A stretch of 16,919 nucleotides of DNA from Frankiaceae bacterium (GTDB lineage: Bacteria > Actinomycetota > Actinomycetes > JAFAQI01): positions 1 to 16,919 of the forward strand of contig JAVEEH010000005.1 of NCBI GenBank assembly GCA_030840545.1. Reading direction: 5' to 3'. This document shows, in pieces, positions 6,616-13,873 of this stretch. The notes under the pieces were generated by a model. That model saw only the letters and a program-made list of their open reading frames with translations. It searched no databases and was not told where the DNA came from. Within the stretch, counting starts at the first letter, position 1. Every line of letters begins with the position of its first letter. The position numbers were made by a program, and so were the translations under genes.

Positions 6616-6995
6616 TGTGCGCCGCCAGGTCCGCCGGTGACTTCTGCGACCCGCGCCAGCAGCTCGGCGACGCCGAACGGCTTGGCGAAGACGGAGTCCT
6701 CGCCGAGCACGTCCTGCAGACCTGGCACGGCGTCGATCTTGCCCGTGACGACGATGACCGGCACGTCGGCCAACGCCGGGTCACCGCGCAGCTCCTCCAG
6801 CACCCGGATGCCGCCGAGGTCGGGCATCATCAGGTCGAGCAGGATCAGCTCCGGCCGGCGGCTGCTGGCCTTCACCAGACCGGCGAGACCGTCCGACGCC
6901 ACCGCGACGTCGTAGCCCTCGGCGGCCAGCAGCGTCTGCAGGAGACCGCGCACACTGGGGTCATCCTCCACGACAAGAACGTGCGGCGTGCTCAT
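6612..6995 (-). CDS. Single-domain response regulator (receiver only)
   Basis: A 127-residue protein consisting only of a CheY-like receiver domain. The acidic pocket EDD (10-12), phosphoacceptor Asp54 in LLDLMMPD, the switch Thr84 in VVTGK and the conserved Lys105 in FAKPF are all present, so it should be able to accept phosphate. No DNA-binding or enzymatic output domain follows, so any output must come through protein contacts or a phosphorelay. It is joined to argD by an ATGA overlap and to argF by a GTGA overlap, so it should be made with the arginine enzymes. M. tuberculosis has argD directly followed by argF, so this gene looks like an insertion relative to that order. Partner and role are unknown; the PAS kinase at 15062-16114 is the only candidate kinase in view. 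Confidence 0.93.
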   Translation of the reverse strand: MSTPHVLVVEDDPSVRGLLQTLLAAEGYDVAVASDGLAGLVKASSRRPELILLDLMMPDLGGIRVLEELRGDPALADVPVIVVTGKIDAVPGLQDVLGEDSVFAKPFGVAELLARVAEVTGGPGGAQ

Positions 6996-8236
6996 CGAGC
7001 AGGTCCCCTCCCGGCCGGCGCCTGTGGCAGGCTCGTGCCGCCGACACTAACGGCGGTGGCGGCTGAGTCCAGGATCGCCGGTAGCGCGGCGGTGAACGAC
7101 TTGGCGTCCGGCTCGGTCAGCACCAGCGGCGGCGCCAGCCGCACCGCGTCCGGAGCCGCAGCATTGACAAGGAATCCGGCGTCTCGCGCGGCTGCCTCGA
7201 CTGCCGGTGCCGCGTCGCTGCCGACGACAACGGCGAGCCAGAGTCCGCGGCCGCGGACGGATCGCAGCAGCGAATGCTCGACTGCCGCGAGGTCAGCGGC
7301 CCACCGGCTGCCGAGCTCGGAGACGTGGTCGAGAAGCCCGTCGCGCTCGATGGTGTCGAGCACCGCCAGCGCAGCCGCGCACGACACGGGGTTGCCGCCG
7401 AAGGTCGAGCCGTGATCGCCCTTCTGCAACGCCTCGGCCGCGCGGCCGCCGGCCAGGCAGGCCCCCACCGGGAGTCCGCCACCGAGACCCTTGGCGACGG
7501 TGACGACATCGGGGACCACGCCATCGTGCTGGTGCGCGAACCAGGCGCCGGTGCGCCCGATGCCCCCCTGCACCTCGTCGAGCACCAGCAGGGCACCCGT
7601 CTCGTCGCAGACGGACCGGGCGGCGGCCAGATAACCCGGTGGAGCGGGCACGACGCCGGCCTCGCCGAGAGTCGGCTCGAGGACCACCGCACAGGTGCGG
7701 TCGTCGACAGCGGCCCGCAACGCGTCGGCGTCGCCGTAGGGCACGAATGTCACGTCGAGTCCGAACGGCGCGAACGGCTCGCGTGCGGCGGCCTTGCCGG
7801 TGAGCGCGAGCGCTCCGAGCGTCCGGCCGTGGAACGACCGCTCGGCCGCGACGAACTTCGGCCGGCCCGGGTTCGACCGTTTCGCAATCTTGATGGCGGC
7901 CTCGTTGGCCGTGGCCCCGTCGTTGCAGAGGAAGGCGCGGCCACCGGGCATCTCCACCAGCCGGACGAGCCGCTCAGCCAGCTCGACGGCGCGTTCATTG
8001 ATGTAGAGGTTCGAAGTGTGAGCGATGCGCCCCAGCTGCTCCGTGACGGCGGTGATGACCGCCGGGTGCGCATGACCGAGCGCCGACACCGCGATGCCGG
8101 CGAGCAGGTCCAGGTAGCTCTTCCCGTCCGCGTCCCACACCCGGCACCCTTCGCCGCGGGTCAACGCGATCGTCGGAGTGCCGTAGTTGCGCATCATGAC
8201 GGCGTCCCAGCGCTGACGCCACGACTCGGTGCTCAT
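6992..8236 (-). CDS. argD: Acetylornithine aminotransferase
   Basis: PLP-dependent class III aminotransferase that converts N-acetylglutamate semialdehyde to N-acetylornithine using glutamate. The 414-residue product has the PLP ring Asp in LVLDEVQ (Asp220) and the Schiff-base Lys249 in VAKGLGGGLPVGA. SFHGRTLGALALTGK (134-148) and GSTFGGNP are also family-typical. Three usually well-conserved spots differ: CNDGATANEAA (104-114) where relatives have NSGAEANE, EPTLGE (187-192) where relatives have EPxQGE, and EVQGG (221-225) where relatives have EVQTG. These lie near the cofactor pocket but leave the Asp and Lys intact, so I expect activity. ATG 8236 overlaps the argB stop (ATGA) and the gene's own stop overlaps the response regulator start. 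Confidence 0.95.
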   Translation of the reverse strand: MSTESWRQRWDAVMMRNYGTPTIALTRGEGCRVWDADGKSYLDLLAGIAVSALGHAHPAVITAVTEQLGRIAHTSNLYINERAVELAERLVRLVEMPGGRAFLCNDGATANEAAIKIAKRSNPGRPKFVAAERSFHGRTLGALALTGKAAAREPFAPFGLDVTFVPYGDADALRAAVDDRTCAVVLEPTLGEAGVVPAPPGYLAAARSVCDETGALLVLDEVQGGIGRTGAWFAHQHDGVVPDVVTVAKGLGGGLPVGACLAGGRAAEALQKGDHGSTFGGNPVSCAAALAVLDTIERDGLLDHVSELGSRWAADLAAVEHSLLRSVRGRGLWLAVVVGSDAAPAVEAAARDAGFLVNAAAPDAVRLAPPLVLTEPDAKSFTAALPAILDSAATAVSVGGTSLPQAPAGRGPAR

Positions 8237-9126
8237 GCCGGCACGACCATCGTGCCGACGCCGGAGTCGGTGAAGACCTCCAGCAGCAGCGCATGCGCGA
8301 CGCGACCGTCGAGGACGTGTGCGGTGCGTACGCCGCCTCGGACGGCGCGCAGGCAGGCCTCCATCTTGGGCACCATGCCTTCCGTCAAGGTGGGGAGCAA
8401 CGCCTCGAGCTGGTCGTCGGTGAGCAGGCTCACCACCTCGGCCTCGTCCGTCGGCGTATCCGGAGACCACTCGGCGTAGAGCCCTTCGACATCGGTCAGC
8501 ACGACCAGCTTTTCCGCCCCAAGCCCGACCGCGAGGGCTGCCGCAGCGGTGTCCGCGTTGACGTTGAGAACGCCGCCTTCGTCATCGCCCGACACGCTCG
8601 ACACGACCGGGATGCGTCCGTCGGCGAGCAGTCCTTCGACGACGCCCGCATCGACGTCGACGACATCGCCGACCCGGCCGAGGTCGACTTCCTCGCCGTC
8701 GACGACAACGACTCGCTGCCTGGCGGTGAACAGCCGCGCATCCTCGCCGGAGATGCCGACCGCGAACGGGCCATGCTGGTTGAGCAGGCCCACGATCTCG
8801 CGCTGCACCTGACCGACGAGAACCATCCGCACGACGTCCATGGTTTCGGGTGTCGTGACCCGCAGGCCACCGGCGAAGACCTGCTCGATGCCGAGCCGGT
8901 CGAGATGCGCGTTGATCTGCGGACCGCCACCGTGCACCACGACGACGCGAATGCCGGCGTAACGCAGGAAGACCACGTCCTCTGCGAACGACTCCCGGAG
9001 CGCGTCATCGGCCATAGCGTGGCCGCCGTACTTCACGACAATCGTCCGGCCGTGGAACCGCTCCAGCCACGGCAGCGCCTCGACGAGTGCCACCGCCTTC
9101 GCATGTGCCTCTGCGGTGCGCGTCAC
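8233..9126 (-). CDS. argB: N-acetylglutamate kinase
   Basis: Phosphorylates N-acetylglutamate, the committed step, and belongs to the amino acid kinase family. The 297-residue product has the ATP-phosphate Lys32 in VVKYGGHAM, the glycine-rich HGGGPQIN (65-72), NVNADTAA (188-195) and TEGMVPKMEAC (248-258). The N-terminal helix before the first strand (AKAVALVEALPWLERF) is the kind of extension found in hexameric, arginine-inhibited kinases, so feedback inhibition by arginine is likely. The frame is open far upstream, but the GTG at 9126 gives the family length and overlaps the argJ stop as GTGA, so it is chosen. Confidence 0.96.
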   Translation of the reverse strand: MTRTAEAHAKAVALVEALPWLERFHGRTIVVKYGGHAMADDALRESFAEDVVFLRYAGIRVVVVHGGGPQINAHLDRLGIEQVFAGGLRVTTPETMDVVRMVLVGQVQREIVGLLNQHGPFAVGISGEDARLFTARQRVVVVDGEEVDLGRVGDVVDVDAGVVEGLLADGRIPVVSSVSGDDEGGVLNVNADTAAAALAVGLGAEKLVVLTDVEGLYAEWSPDTPTDEAEVVSLLTDDQLEALLPTLTEGMVPKMEACLRAVRGGVRTAHVLDGRVAHALLLEVFTDSGVGTMVVPA

Positions 9127-10274
9127 GTGGAGTAGGCCGAGTTCTCGTGCACGTAGGCGGCGGTCAGGTCGGTCGTCAACAGCTGCGCGTTGGCGACACC
9201 CGCGTGCAGGTCGACTGTGATGACTACCCTGCGCCCGGCCAGGTCGACGAGTGACCGCTCTGCCCCGATGGCTCCCGCGCGACACACCCAGACGCCGTTG
9301 AATGCCACGTCGATGGCATCCGGCTCGAACGCCGCAGACGTCGTACCGGCTGCGGCGAGTACGCGCCCCCAGTTGGGATCTTCGCCGTGGATCGCGCACT
9401 TCAGCAGGTTGCTGCGCGCGACGGCACGAGCAACCTCGACCGCGTCGTCCTCGTCGGCGGCATTGACCACCTCGATGACGATGTCCTTGGATGCACCCTC
9501 CGCATCGGCCACGAGCTGCGCAGCGAGGTCCCGGCAGACGATCGTCACGAGTGCGGCCAGCTCCGACTCGGTCGGACGGAGCTGAGAGGCGCCGCTCGCC
9601 AGGAGCAGCACCGTGTCGTTGGTCGACATGCACCCGTCCGTGTCGACCCGGTCGAACGTGGTCCGCGTGGCCGCGCGCAGCACGCGATCGAGCGTCTCGG
9701 CATCGGCGACCGCGTCGGTGGTGAGAACGCAGAGCATCGTCGCGAGGCCAGGCGCGAGCATCGCCGCTCCCTTGGCCATCCCGCCGACCGTGACGCCGTG
9801 ATCGTTCGCGACCGACTGTTTGGCCCGGGTGTCGGTCGTGCGGATCGCCTCGGCCGCGTCGTCGCCACCAGCGGCGGACAGCGCGGCGACCGCCTTGTCG
9901 ACGCCACTGAGCAGCCGGTCCATCAGCAGTCGTTCGCCGATGAGTCCGGTGGAGCAGACAGCAACCTCGCCCGCACCACACGCCAGCCCAGCCGCGACGT
10001 GCTCGGCCGTGCGGTGCGTGTCCGCGAACCCGTCCGGTCCGGTGCACGCGTTGGCCCCGCCCGAGTTCAGCACGACAGCGCGCAGCGCGCCGCCCAGCAG
10101 GACCTGCTCCGTCCAGAGGACCGGCGCGGCCTTGATGCGGTTGCCGGTCACGACGCCGGCCGCGTCGAGCCCCGGACCGTCGTTCACCACGAGAGCCAGG
10201 TCGGGTGACCCGCTCGCTTTGAGCCCGGCAGTGACGCCGGCGGCCCGGAAGCCACGAGCCGCGGTCACGCTCAT
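9123..10274 (-). CDS. argJ: Ornithine acetyltransferase / glutamate N-acetyltransferase
   Basis: Transfers the acetyl group from N-acetylornithine to glutamate, releasing ornithine and regenerating acetylglutamate; some members also use acetyl-CoA for the first step. The 383-residue precursor should cleave itself into alpha and beta chains before Thr179 in KGAAMLAPGLATMLCVLTTD (168-187), the conserved autoproteolysis site. CSTGLIGE (107-114) is the expected oxyanion-hole region. The ATG at 10274 fits the family start MSVTAARGF, and GAGG lies 8 nt upstream across the argC stop; an in-frame extension into argC is unlikely. No argA is in the window, so whether ArgJ is bifunctional cannot be decided here. 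Confidence 0.96.
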   Translation of the reverse strand: MSVTAARGFRAAGVTAGLKASGSPDLALVVNDGPGLDAAGVVTGNRIKAAPVLWTEQVLLGGALRAVVLNSGGANACTGPDGFADTHRTAEHVAAGLACGAGEVAVCSTGLIGERLLMDRLLSGVDKAVAALSAAGGDDAAEAIRTTDTRAKQSVANDHGVTVGGMAKGAAMLAPGLATMLCVLTTDAVADAETLDRVLRAATRTTFDRVDTDGCMSTNDTVLLLASGASQLRPTESELAALVTIVCRDLAAQLVADAEGASKDIVIEVVNAADEDDAVEVARAVARSNLLKCAIHGEDPNWGRVLAAAGTTSAAFEPDAIDVAFNGVWVCRAGAIGAERSLVDLAGRRVVITVDLHAGVANAQLLTTDLTAAYVHENSAYST

Positions 10275-10287
10275 GAGGTGGACCTCA
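10274..10287 (-). promoter_or_regulatory. Ribosome-site hairpin at the argC-argJ junction
   Basis: TGAGGT and ACCTCA form a perfect inverted repeat separated by 2 nt, running from the argC stop codon to the A of the argJ ATG. The Shine-Dalgarno GAGG lies in one arm and is complementary to CCTC beside the start codon. This would tend to hide the argJ ribosome site unless ribosomes arrive from argC. The pairing is seen; the coupling role is inferred. Confidence 0.45.
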
Positions 10288-11316
10288 CGGCGCCATCCCG
10301 TCGACCGCCAGGCCGGTGGTCTCCGGCAGGCCGAGCGCAAGGTTGGCGTTCTGCACGGCCTGACCCGCCGCTCCCTTGCCGAGGTTGTCGATCGCTGCGA
10401 CGACCACCGCCCGACCGGCGGCGGCGTCCGCGACAACCTGCAGCTGACACGTGTTGGAGCCGAGTGTGGACGCGGTGTGCGGCCACTGATCCTCCGGCAG
10501 TACGGCGACGAAGGCCTCGCCGTCGTACGCCGCCTGCAGGACCTCGCGCAACGTGCCTGTAGTCGCGCCGGCGGCAAGTCGGGCTGTGCAGGTGGCGAGT
10601 ATGCCTCGCGGCATGGGTGCCAGCACCGGCGTGAACGACAGCGACACGTCGGTGCCGGCGCAGCCGGCCAGCGCCTGCCGGATCTCGGGTAGGTGCTGAT
10701 GCGTGCCGCCGACCCGGTAGGCGGCGAGGTCTCCCATCACCTCGCTGCCCTGCAGATGCGGCCGGGCGGCCCGGCCCGCGCCGCTCGTGCCGCTGGCTGC
10801 CACAACGACGATGTCGGCCGGTTCGACCACGCCGGCGGCGAGCAGCGGTGCCAGGGCCAGCGTCACCGCGGTCGGGTAGCAACCGGGGTTGGCGATGCGC
10901 TGCGCACCGCGGAGCCGGTCGCGCGCACCAGGAAGTTCGGGCAGCCCGTAGGGCCACGTCCCGGCGTGAGCCCCGCCGTAGAACGTGGTCCACTCGTCGG
11001 CATCCGCCAAGCGGAAGTCTGCACCCAGGTCGATCACGACGGCGCGGTCGGGCAACCGCTCGACCATCGCCGCGGACTCGCCGTGCGGCAACGCGAGGAA
11101 GACCACATCGGCGGTGCCGAAGGCGGGGTCGTCGGCTTCGAGCAGAGGTCGCTCGGCGAGCGACACCAGCTGCGGATGCAGCTGACCGAGCAGCCGGCCG
11201 GCGTTGCCACCGGCACCGAGCGGGCCCACCTCGAGGTCAGGATGGGCAGCGATGATCCGGAGCAGCTCGCCGCCGGCGTAGCCGCTCGCGCCGATGACGG
11301 CGGCATTGATGCCCAT
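10285..11316 (-). CDS. argC: N-acetyl-gamma-glutamyl-phosphate reductase
   Basis: NADPH-dependent reduction of N-acetylglutamyl phosphate to the semialdehyde. The 343-residue product starts with the Rossmann motif VIGASGYAGGELLR (7-20). The active-site Cys146 lies in NPGCYPT, and the family's catalytic His is in GTHQHLPEI (204-212). Length and motifs are those of the common type 1 enzyme. ATG 11316 is the first gene of the arg block. No Shine-Dalgarno sequence is seen upstream, and a -10 element ends 8 nt before the ATG, so the mRNA is probably leaderless. The stop is 10 bp before argJ. Confidence 0.97.
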   Translation of the reverse strand: MGINAAVIGASGYAGGELLRIIAAHPDLEVGPLGAGGNAGRLLGQLHPQLVSLAERPLLEADDPAFGTADVVFLALPHGESAAMVERLPDRAVVIDLGADFRLADADEWTTFYGGAHAGTWPYGLPELPGARDRLRGAQRIANPGCYPTAVTLALAPLLAAGVVEPADIVVVAASGTSGAGRAARPHLQGSEVMGDLAAYRVGGTHQHLPEIRQALAGCAGTDVSLSFTPVLAPMPRGILATCTARLAAGATTGTLREVLQAAYDGEAFVAVLPEDQWPHTASTLGSNTCQLQVVADAAAGRAVVVAAIDNLGKGAAGQAVQNANLALGLPETTGLAVDGMAP

Positions 11317-11318
11317 GG

Positions 11319-11352
11319 CGCATGACTATACAGGTAGATGGGTAGTCATGCG
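11319..11352 (-). promoter_or_regulatory. argC promoter with probable ArgR operator
   Basis: CGCATGACTA (11319-11328) and TAGTCATGCG (11343-11352) form a perfect 10-bp inverted repeat with a 14-nt centre. On the minus strand the inner arm contains TATAGT (11330-11325), a near-consensus -10 ending 8 nt before the argC ATG. No convincing -35 is seen; the best hexamers are about 17-18 bp upstream. CATGA followed by T/A-rich steps resembles half of the known ARG box CATGAATAAAAATTCAAG, and ArgR hexamers are known to bind paired boxes. It is the only such element before the arg genes and argR is in the operon, so an ArgR site covering the promoter is the simplest reading. Confidence 0.65.
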
Positions 11353-11377
11353 ACGGCGGCCGCCGGGCCGGGACCGA

Positions 11378-13870
11378 TCAGGTCCGCAGCACCGCGCCGC
11401 AGCGGCTGGCGGCCGCAGCCACCGCGCTGTCCCGGATGGCGATGGCCTCGTCCGCGGTCAACGTCCGGTCGGGAGCGCGCAGCCGCAGGTTGTAGGCCAA
11501 CGACCGGTGCCCGGAGGGGACCGGGTCGCCCGTGTAGAGGTCGAACAGGCGCAGGCTTTCGAGCAACGGGCCGGCGCCGTCCCGCAACGCCGTCTCGACG
11601 GTGGCCGCCGGCACCTCGATGGGCACCACGAGTGCGACGTCGAGCGTGGCCGGCGGATAGGCGGAGACGATGGGAGCCGGCACGATCTCGGGCGCGGCGG
11701 CCAGCAGCGGCGCCAGCTCGAGCTCCATCGCGCAGCTACGCGCCGGGAGGTCGAACGCCTCGACCACCCGTGGATGCAGCTCTCCCGCGTGACCGACGAT
11801 CGTGCCCGCGACGGACAGCCGAGCGCACCGACCTGGATGCCACGGTGACTGCTCTGCCGCGGCAACCTCGAGCGCCACGCCCAAGGCGCCGGCTGACGTG
11901 CGGGCCGCCTCGACCGCGTCCGCCCAGCCCGCCAGCCGGCCGGGGCCCCACCACCCCGGTCGTTCCCAGTGACCGGCCAGGGCGACCGCCACGTGCAGTG
12001 GCTGGGCCGGAAGCGCCGCCTCCATCGCGGCGAGGACGCCGTCGGCTGGGCGGCGGCCCGCGGGCGGATGCGGCATGACGGCCCCTGGTGGTGCGGCGCG
12101 GAACACCGAGCCTGTTTCGAACAGAGCCGTGTCGGCGAACCCGCGCCCCACATTGCGACCGAGCGCCACCAGCAGACCCGGCAACAGCGTCGACCGGAGG
12201 AAGGGCTCCTCGGCCGACACCGGGTTGGCGAGCCGGACGGACGGGCGGCGGGGGTCGGCCGGGTCGAGCATCAGCGCCTCGGCCGTCGACCCGGCGACGA
12301 ACGGGTAGGCGAGCACCTCGACGAACCCGGCCGCGCTGAGCGCGCGTCCGACCTGGCGCCGCTGCCGTTGCTGCCTGGTCAGACCGCGTCCGGCCGGAGC
12401 GGCCGGGACAGTGGACGGAAGCCGCGCATAGCCCTCGAGCCGCACGACTTCCTCGACCAGGTCGACCGGCACCCGCAGGTCGGGGCGCCATGACGGCGGT
12501 GTCACCTGCAAGGGGTCGCCGGGCTCGCTGTCGACGGCACAACCGACGTCGTGCAGCCGCGCGCGCACCGTTGCCTCGGCATAAGGCACGCCGGCGAGCC
12601 GGCCGGGCAATGAAGGGTCGAGGGTGATGACGGGCCGCGGCCGCCGCAGATCGACATCGGTGATTGCGGCCGCGACCGTGGCGCGGCCGAGCTGTTCGAG
12701 CAACCGGCCGGCCGCAGCGGCCGCAGCCGGCTGGAGCGCGTCGTCGACGCCGCGTTCGAAACGACGCGAGGCCTCGGAGCCGAGCCGGTGACGCCGGGCG
12801 GTGTAGGCGATCGACACCGGGTCGAAGTGTGCGGATTCCAGCACGACATCGGTCGTTGCCGCGCCGATCTCCGTCGCCGCACCGCCCATGACCCCGGCCA
12901 GGGCGATCGGTCCGGAGTCGTCGCAGATCAACAGGTCAGTCGGGTCGAGTGCCCGGTCGACGTCGTCGAGGGTGCGCAGGTGCTCTCCCGCGACAGCGCG
13001 TCGTACGACGATCGGGCCGGTCAGCTTGGCACGGTCGAAAGCGTGCAACGGCTGCCCGAGCTCGAGCATCACGTGGTTGGTGACGTCGACAGCCAGTGAG
13101 ATCGGCCGCATGCCGGCGAGGGTCAGTCGACGCTGCAACCACCGCGGGCTCGACGCATCCGGGTCGAGGTCCGTGACGAGACGTGCGACGTATCGATCGC
13201 AGCCGTCGCGGTCGTCGATGCGCACGTCGTAGGCCGCGGCGGTCGCATCGCCTGCCGGGCCGCCGGCGCGATCACCAAGATCGGCGGGATCACGGAACGG
13301 GGCGCCGTACGCCGTGGCGAGCTCGCGAGCGATGCCACGCACCGACAGCGCATATCCGCGGTCCGGGTTGATGGACAGCTCGAGCACCGTGTCGCGCAGG
13401 CCCAGAACCTCGACCACGTCGGCGCCGAGTGGCAGATCAGGCTGGTCGCCCTTACCGAGAACGAGGATGCCGGTGTGGTCGTCGCCCAAGGCGAGCTCGC
13501 GGGCGGAGCAGATCATGCCGTCCGAGTCATGGCCGTAGGCCGGACGCTTGTCGACCCGAAAGCCCCCCGGCAACACCGCGGGCGGGCGCGCGTAGGCGAC
13601 GGTGTCGCCGACATCGAAGTTGGTCGCACCGCAGATGACCTGGTGCTCGGAGCTGCCGTCGGTCAACGTCACCCACCGGATCGGCTTCTTGAAGCCACTG
13701 AGCTCCTCGACGGCCAGCACCTGGGCGACGACGACGCCGGAGATGTCCGCCCCCGTCTCCTCGACCCGCTCGACCTTGAGACCGGCTTCGGTGAGACGGC
13801 CGGCGACCTGCCGCGGGTCCGTCGTCTGGAGGTCCACGTAGTCATGCAGCCATGACATGGGGACGCGCAC
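11378..13870 (-). CDS. pheT: Phenylalanyl-tRNA synthetase beta subunit
   Basis: Beta chain of the (alpha-beta)2 synthetase that charges tRNA-Phe; it supplies tRNA binding and editing. The 830-residue product shows an EMAP/tRNA-binding domain (about 40-150, VVVAQVLAVEEL onward), the B3/B4 editing region with NHVMLELGQPLHAFD, the B5 region, a degenerate synthetase-like core and a C-terminal anticodon-binding FDX-ACB domain (about 736-830) beginning SAYPPATLDVALVV. The GTG at 13870 is 3 bp after the pheS stop. An ATG four codons later is a possible alternative, but the family begins MRVPMSWL. After the stop at 11378, 61 bp separate it from argC. Confidence 0.97.
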   Translation of the reverse strand: MRVPMSWLHDYVDLQTTDPRQVAGRLTEAGLKVERVEETGADISGVVVAQVLAVEELSGFKKPIRWVTLTDGSSEHQVICGATNFDVGDTVAYARPPAVLPGGFRVDKRPAYGHDSDGMICSARELALGDDHTGILVLGKGDQPDLPLGADVVEVLGLRDTVLELSINPDRGYALSVRGIARELATAYGAPFRDPADLGDRAGGPAGDATAAAYDVRIDDRDGCDRYVARLVTDLDPDASSPRWLQRRLTLAGMRPISLAVDVTNHVMLELGQPLHAFDRAKLTGPIVVRRAVAGEHLRTLDDVDRALDPTDLLICDDSGPIALAGVMGGAATEIGAATTDVVLESAHFDPVSIAYTARRHRLGSEASRRFERGVDDALQPAAAAAAGRLLEQLGRATVAAAITDVDLRRPRPVITLDPSLPGRLAGVPYAEATVRARLHDVGCAVDSEPGDPLQVTPPSWRPDLRVPVDLVEEVVRLEGYARLPSTVPAAPAGRGLTRQQRQRRQVGRALSAAGFVEVLAYPFVAGSTAEALMLDPADPRRPSVRLANPVSAEEPFLRSTLLPGLLVALGRNVGRGFADTALFETGSVFRAAPPGAVMPHPPAGRRPADGVLAAMEAALPAQPLHVAVALAGHWERPGWWGPGRLAGWADAVEAARTSAGALGVALEVAAAEQSPWHPGRCARLSVAGTIVGHAGELHPRVVEAFDLPARSCAMELELAPLLAAAPEIVPAPIVSAYPPATLDVALVVPIEVPAATVETALRDGAGPLLESLRLFDLYTGDPVPSGHRSLAYNLRLRAPDRTLTADEAIAIRDSAVAAAASRCGAVLRT

Positions 13871-13873
13871 CTG

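Noticed and set aside
7274..8479. A 401-codon plus-strand frame antisense to argD and the end of argB
   Set aside because: It lies opposite conserved arg genes, has no domain pattern and no ribosome site; it is a GC-rich shadow frame.
11355..11366. 12-bp palindrome CGGCGGCCGCCG in the pheT-argC gap as a regulator site or terminator
   Set aside because: It is pure GC with no T-run and is easily explained by composition. The 10-bp repeat nearer argC is the stronger regulatory candidate.
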